A stretch of 64,000 nt of DNA. Origin: Streptomyces sp. NBC_01267. Its GTDB lineage: Bacteria > Actinomycetota > Actinomycetes > Streptomycetales > Streptomycetaceae. This document shows positions 59,886-64,000 of the stretch, piece after piece. The position numbers and the translations under genes were made by a program. The DNA is taken from the NCBI RefSeq assembly GCF_036241575.1, contig NZ_CP108455.1, positions 5,397,501 to 5,461,500 on the forward strand. The letters are read 5' to 3'. Positions within the stretch are counted from its first letter, which is position 1. Each line of letters opens with the position of its first letter. Below the pieces are notes generated by a model. The model was not told the origin of the DNA and made no database searches. It saw only the letters and a program-made list of their open reading frames with translations.

Positions 59886-60953
59886 GTGCGATCCATATGG
59901 AACGGGGCCATCTCCTTCGGCCTGGTCAGCATTCCGATCAAGCTGGTGAACGCCACCGAGAACCACGCGGTCTCGTTCCGGCAGATCCACACGGCTGACG
60001 GGGGCCGGATCCGCTACCGCAAGGTCTGTGAACTGGACGAGGAGGAGCTGACCTCCGCCGACATCGGCAAGGGGTACGAGGACGCCGACGGCTCGATCAT
60101 CCCGATCACCGACGAGGACCTCGCGGCGCTGCCGCTGCCGACCGCGAAGACGATCGAGATCGTGGCGTTCGTGCCGCTGGACTCGATCGACCCGCTACAG
60201 ATGGACGCGGCGTACTACCTGGTCGCGAACGGCGTACCCGCGGCGAAGCCGTACATCCTGCTGCGCGAGGCGCTCAAGCGCAGCCGCCGGGTCGCCCTCG
60301 CGAAGTTCGCGCTGCGCGGGCGGGAGCGGCTGGGGATGCTGCGGGTCGTCGGTGACGCCATCGCGATGCACGGTCTGCTCTGGCCGGACGAGATCCGTTC
60401 GCACGAAGGGGCCGCCCCGGAGGCGTCGGTCACGGTGCGGGACGCCGAACTCGACCTGGCGGACACCCTGATGGACACCCTCGGCGACGTGGAGATGGAG
60501 TCCCTGCACGACGACTACCGGGAGGCGGTGGAGGAGCTGATCGCCTCGAAGACGTCCGGCGGGGAGGCGTCCGCGCAGCCCACCGCGGAGGCTGGTGTCG
60601 GCAAGGTGCTCGATCTGATGTCGGCGCTGGAGAAGAGCGTGCGGGCGGCGAAGTCCTCGCGCGGCGAGGAGGGGGACTCCGGGGCGGACGCGCAGGTGAC
60701 GGAGCTGCGGTCGGCGGGGTCGTCCGGGTCGGCGGGGTCGTCCGGGTCGACGGGGTCGGCAGGGAGGAAGAAAGCCGGCGGGAAGAAGGCTGCCGGGAGG
60801 AAGGCCGCGGCGAAGAAGCCTGCCGCGAAGAAGGCGTCCTCGGGCCGGGCGACCGGCGGCGGTGGCGCGGCCAAGAAGACGGCCGCGAAGAAGACGACCG
60901 CGAAGAAATCGGCCGCGAAGCGGACGCCCGCGAAGAAGCGGGCCTCCGCGTGA
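59886..60953 (+). CDS. ku: DNA end-binding protein Ku
   Basis: 355 residues. The bacterial Ku core begins RSIWNGAISFGLVSIPIKL and includes RIRYRKVCELDEEELT, AYYLVANGVPAAKPYILLREAL and LRGRERLGMLRVVGDAIAMHGLLWPDEIR. The last ~95 residues are a Ser/Gly stretch and a Lys/Ala-rich histone H1-like tail (AAKKPAAKKAS). It binds DNA ends and recruits the LigD polymerase encoded divergently. GTG 59886 follows GGGAG; ATG 59874 is in frame. Confidence 0.95.
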   Translation: MRSIWNGAISFGLVSIPIKLVNATENHAVSFRQIHTADGGRIRYRKVCELDEEELTSADIGKGYEDADGSIIPITDEDLAALPLPTAKTIEIVAFVPLDSIDPLQMDAAYYLVANGVPAAKPYILLREALKRSRRVALAKFALRGRERLGMLRVVGDAIAMHGLLWPDEIRSHEGAAPEASVTVRDAELDLADTLMDTLGDVEMESLHDDYREAVEELIASKTSGGEASAQPTAEAGVGKVLDLMSALEKSVRAAKSSRGEEGDSGADAQVTELRSAGSSGSAGSSGSTGSAGRKKAGGKKAAGRKAAAKKPAAKKASSGRATGGGGAAKKTAAKKTTAKKSAAKRTPAKKRASA

Positions 60954-61304
60954 CGCGGTATGGAGTAACGCTCACGTGTGAGGTGAGTCACAATCCGTAC
61001 GTGTGTATTAGGGCCAGAGTGTTCGTACGCCCCGTTCGCGCGCCCCGGCCGCTTTCGGGCCGCGCCACATGCCGCGCCGCCTGACGTGCGGCTTCGGTAG
61101 AGCGTTCACGACGACCCCGGCGCACCGCGGCGTGAGACTCCGGTGACGGGAGGGGCCGTTGGTGCGGGTCACTCCCGCTCTTGGCCGGTGATCCTGCCTG
61201 CGGGAAATGTGGATGCCACCTACAAGAGTTAGATTGCTTGCGTCAACTAACGACCCGTGCCCGACGGCGTCAGTGGGCCGGGCTGCATGCAGAGGGGAAC
61301 GTGC
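60954..61304. other. Intergenic region between ku and an MFS exporter
   Basis: 351 bp without a recognised gene. A 22-bp dyad-like site at 61229-61250 (TTAG ... CTAA arms with TTGCTTG and CAA inside) lies just before the exporter and resembles a MarR-type operator. Confidence 0.5.
61229..61250. promoter_or_regulatory. Dyad-like operator candidate before the MFS exporter
   Basis: TTAG and CTAA arms flank a core containing TTGCTTG and TCAA. It is 55 bp before the exporter start. Its imperfect symmetry makes this a weak call; no adjacent regulator gene is present. Confidence 0.35.
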
Positions 61305-63173
61305 ATGGTGGGCAGGAGCGGCCGAATAACCGAGAAGACGACGCCCCCCTCCGACGGGCCGGGGGACCACTACAAATGGATCGCACTGTCCAACACCACA
61401 CTCGGTGTACTGATGGTGATGATCAATCAGTCGATCGTGCTGATCGCGCTGCCGGACATCTTCCGCGGAATCCATCTGGACCCGCTCGACTCCGCGAACA
61501 CCAGCTATCTGCTGTGGATGCTCATGGGCTTCATGGTGGTCACCGCGGTACTCGTGGTGGCGTTCGGCAGGCTCGGCGACATGTTCGGCCGGGTCAGGAT
61601 GTACAACCTCGGCTTCGCGGTCTTCACCGTCTGCTCGATCATGCTCTCGGTGACCTGGCTGCAGGGCAGTGCGGGCGCGCTGTGGCTGATCGGCTGGCGT
61701 ATCGCCCAGGGGGTCGGCGGCGCACTGCTCTTCGCCAACTCGACGGCGATCCTGACCGACGCGTTCCCCGCCAACCAGCGCGGCACGGCGCTCGGCATCA
61801 ACTCCATTGCCGCCATTGCCGGTTCGTTCCTCGGGCTGATCCTCGGCGGGGTGCTGGCCCCGGTCAACTGGAAGATGATCTTCCTCGTATCGGTGCCCTT
61901 CGGCGTCTTCGGTACCATCTGGGCCTACGTCAAGCTGCACGACACCGGCGTGCGGGCCAGGGCGCGGATGGACTGGTGGGGCAACATCACCTTCGCCCTC
62001 GGCCTGATCTCGGTGCTGGTCGGCATCACGTACGGCATCCAGCCCTACGGCACCAGCACCATGGGCTGGTCCAACCCCTGGGTGCTGACCGCGCTGATCG
62101 GCGGCGCGGTGGTGCTCGGGGCGTTCGTCTGGATCGAGATGAAGGTGGCCGAGCCGCTGTTCCGGCTCTCCCTCTTCCGGGTACGGGCCTTCACCGCCGG
62201 CAACATCGCCAGCCTGCTGACCGCGCTGGGCCGGGGCGGCCTCCAGTTCATGCTGATCATCTGGCTCCAGGGCATCTGGCTGCCCCTGCACGGCTACAGC
62301 TTCGAGAAGACCCCCCTGTGGGCGGGGATCTACATGATCCCGCTGACTGTCGGCTTCCTTCTCTCGGCGCCGCTCTCCGGCTGGCTCTCGGACCGGCTGG
62401 GCGCCCGCCCCTTCACCGTCGGCGGCGCACTGCTGACCGCTGCGAGCTTCCTGGCCCTGATGACCCTGCCGACCGACTTCCACTACTGGATCTTCGCGCT
62501 GCTCATCCTGGTCAACGGCCTGGGTTCCGGCCTGTTCGCCTCGCCCAACCGGGCCGAGATCATGAACGCGGTCCCGGCGCAGTCACGGGGCGTCGGCTCC
62601 GGAATGACGGCGACCTTCCAGAACTCCGCCATGGTGCTCTCCATCGGCATCTTCTTCAGCCTGATGATCGCGGGCCTCTCGGACACCCTGCCGAGCGTGA
62701 TGCACGACGGCCTGGTGTCCCAGGGTGTGCCCAACTCCGAGGCCACGCAGGTCTCCCAACTGCCGCCGATCGCCGTGCTGTTCGCCGCGTTCCTGGGGTA
62801 CAACCCGCTCCAGCAGCTGCTCGGCGACCATCTGACGAAGCTACCCGACGGCGGGAAACACCTCACCAGCAAGGAGTTCTTCCCGCACCTGATCTCCGGG
62901 CCGTTCCACCAGGGCCTGGTCATCGCGTTCTGGTTCGCGGTGGCGGCCTGCCTGGTGGCGGCGCTCTCCTCCCTCCTGACCGGCCACGTCGGCCGCAAGC
63001 ACCGGGTGCCCCCGGCCGAGTCACTGGGCTCGGAACTGGCCGGAGTCTCCGGCGGCGCGGGCCTGGGCCTGAGCGAACCGGTCACCCCGGACGGCGAAGC
63101 GCCTCACCCGCCTGGTCGGGGACACGGAGCGACTTCGGCGGGACGGGGCGGGGAGCGGCCCGGGGCCCAGTAG
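61305..63173 (+). CDS. MFS exporter of the DHA2 (14-TM) type
   Basis: 622 residues with 14 predicted hydrophobic segments. Motif A is GRLGDMFGRVRM and motif C-like sequence is GSFLGLILGGVLAP; a long periplasmic or cytosolic loop near residue 470-540 (SQGVPNSEATQVSQLPP ... HLTKLPDGGKHL) is typical of the larger DHA2 proteins. It likely exports a drug or an amphiphilic metabolite with protons. ATG 61305 is preferred because GAGGGGA precedes it; GTG 61257 and ATG 61287 are in frame. The last 60 residues are Pro/Gly-rich. Confidence 0.88.
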   Translation: MVGRSGRITEKTTPPSDGPGDHYKWIALSNTTLGVLMVMINQSIVLIALPDIFRGIHLDPLDSANTSYLLWMLMGFMVVTAVLVVAFGRLGDMFGRVRMYNLGFAVFTVCSIMLSVTWLQGSAGALWLIGWRIAQGVGGALLFANSTAILTDAFPANQRGTALGINSIAAIAGSFLGLILGGVLAPVNWKMIFLVSVPFGVFGTIWAYVKLHDTGVRARARMDWWGNITFALGLISVLVGITYGIQPYGTSTMGWSNPWVLTALIGGAVVLGAFVWIEMKVAEPLFRLSLFRVRAFTAGNIASLLTALGRGGLQFMLIIWLQGIWLPLHGYSFEKTPLWAGIYMIPLTVGFLLSAPLSGWLSDRLGARPFTVGGALLTAASFLALMTLPTDFHYWIFALLILVNGLGSGLFASPNRAEIMNAVPAQSRGVGSGMTATFQNSAMVLSIGIFFSLMIAGLSDTLPSVMHDGLVSQGVPNSEATQVSQLPPIAVLFAAFLGYNPLQQLLGDHLTKLPDGGKHLTSKEFFPHLISGPFHQGLVIAFWFAVAACLVAALSSLLTGHVGRKHRVPPAESLGSELAGVSGGAGLGLSEPVTPDGEAPHPPGRGHGATSAGRGGERPGAQ

Positions 63174-63226
63174 GACCTGTCCGGCGATTCGACGGTCACC
63201 GGTCAGCAGGCTGATCGCTGTCGCAG

Positions 63227-63256
63227 GCCTGCCGTGAAGAGACCTTCACGGCAGGC
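63227..63256. terminator. Bidirectional hairpin terminator
   Basis: A perfect 13-bp stem (GCCTGCCGTGAAG / CTTCACGGCAGGC) with an AGAC loop lies between the convergent MFS and GNAT genes. Confidence 0.88.
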
Positions 63257-63287
63257 TCGAAGAGTGGCCGCCGGGCCCTGGGAGTCG

Positions 63288-63863
63288 TCAGCCTTGCAGG
63301 CGGAAGTCCAGCATGTAGAAGACCTTGTCGAAGCGGGATTCGCCGACGGCGACGAAGTCGGGAAGGCGGCCGTATTCGGTGAAGCCGAGTGACTGGTAAA
63401 GGCGTTGGGCCGGGACGTTGTCACCCCGGGCGTCCAGGGTGAGGACCTCGATGCCCGCCTCCCGGGCGTCGGAGATCAAGGCGGCGGTCAGCGCCCGGCC
63501 GATGCCATGACCATGAGCGGCGGCATCCACCGCGATCTTCTCCACATCTGCGTGCGGCCGATGGGTCGGTCGGGCGTAGCGGAGCCAGTACCCCAACCCG
63601 ACAAGCCGGCGGTCGAGGTAAGCAGCGCGCAGAGCCGCGTCCCCGACCTGTGCCGTGGAGGCGACACCGGCGAGAAGTTCTGCCACCTCAGCGGGCGACG
63701 GAGGGTCCACCCAGCCCAGCGCGGCCCCTCCGCGCACCAGGTCAGCCAGGATCCGGTGGGCCGACTCCGCGAACCGGGCTGCCAGCTCCGGGTCGGAAGC
63801 CAGCTCGACGGCATCAAGGATGGTCGGCTCGGCGGTCACACCGTTTGTCCTGGCCGGGTTCAT
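63288..63863 (-). CDS. GNAT-family N-acetyltransferase
   Basis: 191 residues. The acetyl-CoA loop appears as KIAVDAAAHGHGIGRALTAALISDARE, followed by LTLDARGDNVPAQRLYQSLGFTEYGRLP, the usual motifs A and B of GNAT. The N-terminal 60 residues are helical. ATG 63863 is the likely start; the frame extends 17 codons upstream. The substrate is unknown. Confidence 0.9.
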   Translation of the reverse strand: MNPARTNGVTAEPTILDAVELASDPELAARFAESAHRILADLVRGGAALGWVDPPSPAEVAELLAGVASTAQVGDAALRAAYLDRRLVGLGYWLRYARPTHRPHADVEKIAVDAAAHGHGIGRALTAALISDAREAGIEVLTLDARGDNVPAQRLYQSLGFTEYGRLPDFVAVGESRFDKVFYMLDFRLQG

Positions 63864-63964
63864 GACCTGCAGCCTAGGGGCTGTCCCGAGTGAGCTCGCG
63901 CCCTGCTGGTGCACGAGGGGTTGACGGGGCGCTGAGCGGTCGGCACCTTTGTCATGTCCCAGTA

Positions 63965-63977
63965 AGGAAACTTTCCT
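63965..63977. promoter_or_regulatory. Inverted repeat before the truncated last gene
   Basis: AGGAAA-C-TTTCCT lies 18 bp before ATG 63996. Similar AGGAAANTTTCCT dyads occur before secreted protein genes in streptomycetes by recollection, which was not checked. Confidence 0.4.
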
Positions 63978-63995
63978 GACAGAGGGAGCCCCCCC

Positions 63996-64000
63996 ATGCG
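63996..64000 (+). CDS. Start of a gene cut by the window end
   Basis: ATG at 63996 is preceded by GAGGGAG at about 7 nt. Only the first codon and part of the next are visible, so the product cannot be named. The upstream dyad and a typical leader support a real start. Confidence 0.5.

Noticed and set aside
61008..62483. A 491-codon minus-strand frame opposite the MFS exporter
   Set aside because: Low-complexity mirror of a membrane protein; no start signal or motifs.

Overview
The window is about 64 kb of very GC-rich DNA with the gene repertoire of a Streptomyces or close relative. The clearest markers are a conservon (Cvn) operon, an FxSxx-COOH-type TPR protein, the actinobacterial fused 2-oxoglutarate dehydrogenase (Kgd), Lon behind an HAIR-like (HspR) site, ATP-binding/XRE-DUF5753/DUF397 regulator genes, an NHEJ pair (Ku and LigD polymerase), and frequent GTG starts with 4-bp overlaps. 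No rRNA, tRNA, CRISPR or insertion sequence was recognised.

Layout. 1-2.9 kb: 3' part of an FxsT-like NB-ARC/TPR protein. 3-24 kb: mostly core genes. These are kgd, a sensor kinase/response regulator pair, a SAM-dependent methyltransferase-like protein divergent from a rhomboid-like membrane protein, lon, an SDR, a secreted GH25 lysozyme, a MarR regulator, a PP2C-like protein, the five-gene conservon (kinase, roadblock, DUF742, GTPase, styrene-monooxygenase-type flavoprotein) and a secreted NlpC/P60 hydrolase. 24-33 kb: regulators and accessory genes. Two TetR genes face their likely target genes across striking palindromic operator arrays, one with a methyltransferase and one with a TetX-like FAD monooxygenase. 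33-39 kb: a complete urease operon (ureA-X-B-C-F-G-D) that lacks ureE but carries, between ureA and ureB, a CbiX-like protein with a histidine-rich tail. A short reading frame and iterated 17-bp repeats precede it. 40-41 kb: pobA. 41-47 kb: an AT-richer polymorphic-toxin locus (lectin, Ala-rich coiled coil, Hint, C-terminal toxin) with candidate immunity genes, whose large gene is split by one in-frame TAG. 47-50 kb: two divergent di-iron proteins. 50-55 kb: a sugar-acid catabolic operon (dehydratase, DapA-like aldolase, KDG kinase, KDPG aldolase, GntR regulator) whose divergent transporter is reduced to a short N-terminal stub. 55-64 kb: a PBP2/RodA-FtsW pair, a zinc ribbon protein, ligD and ku, a 14-TM-type MFS exporter, a GNAT acetyltransferase, and the first codons of a gene running off the end.

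How the genes work together. The urease operon supplies structural subunits, the UreD/F/G maturation factors and, by inference, its own nickel-handling protein. The sugar-acid operon encodes a semi-phosphorylative Entner-Doudoroff-like route to pyruvate and glyceraldehyde 3-phosphate, but import must come from elsewhere. The most unusual signals are the toxin gene interrupted by a single stop codon, the UreE-less urease operon with a His-rich chelatase-like protein and a possible leader peptide, and the operator arrays at the two TetR loci. All family assignments come from reading motifs by eye; no database search was run.
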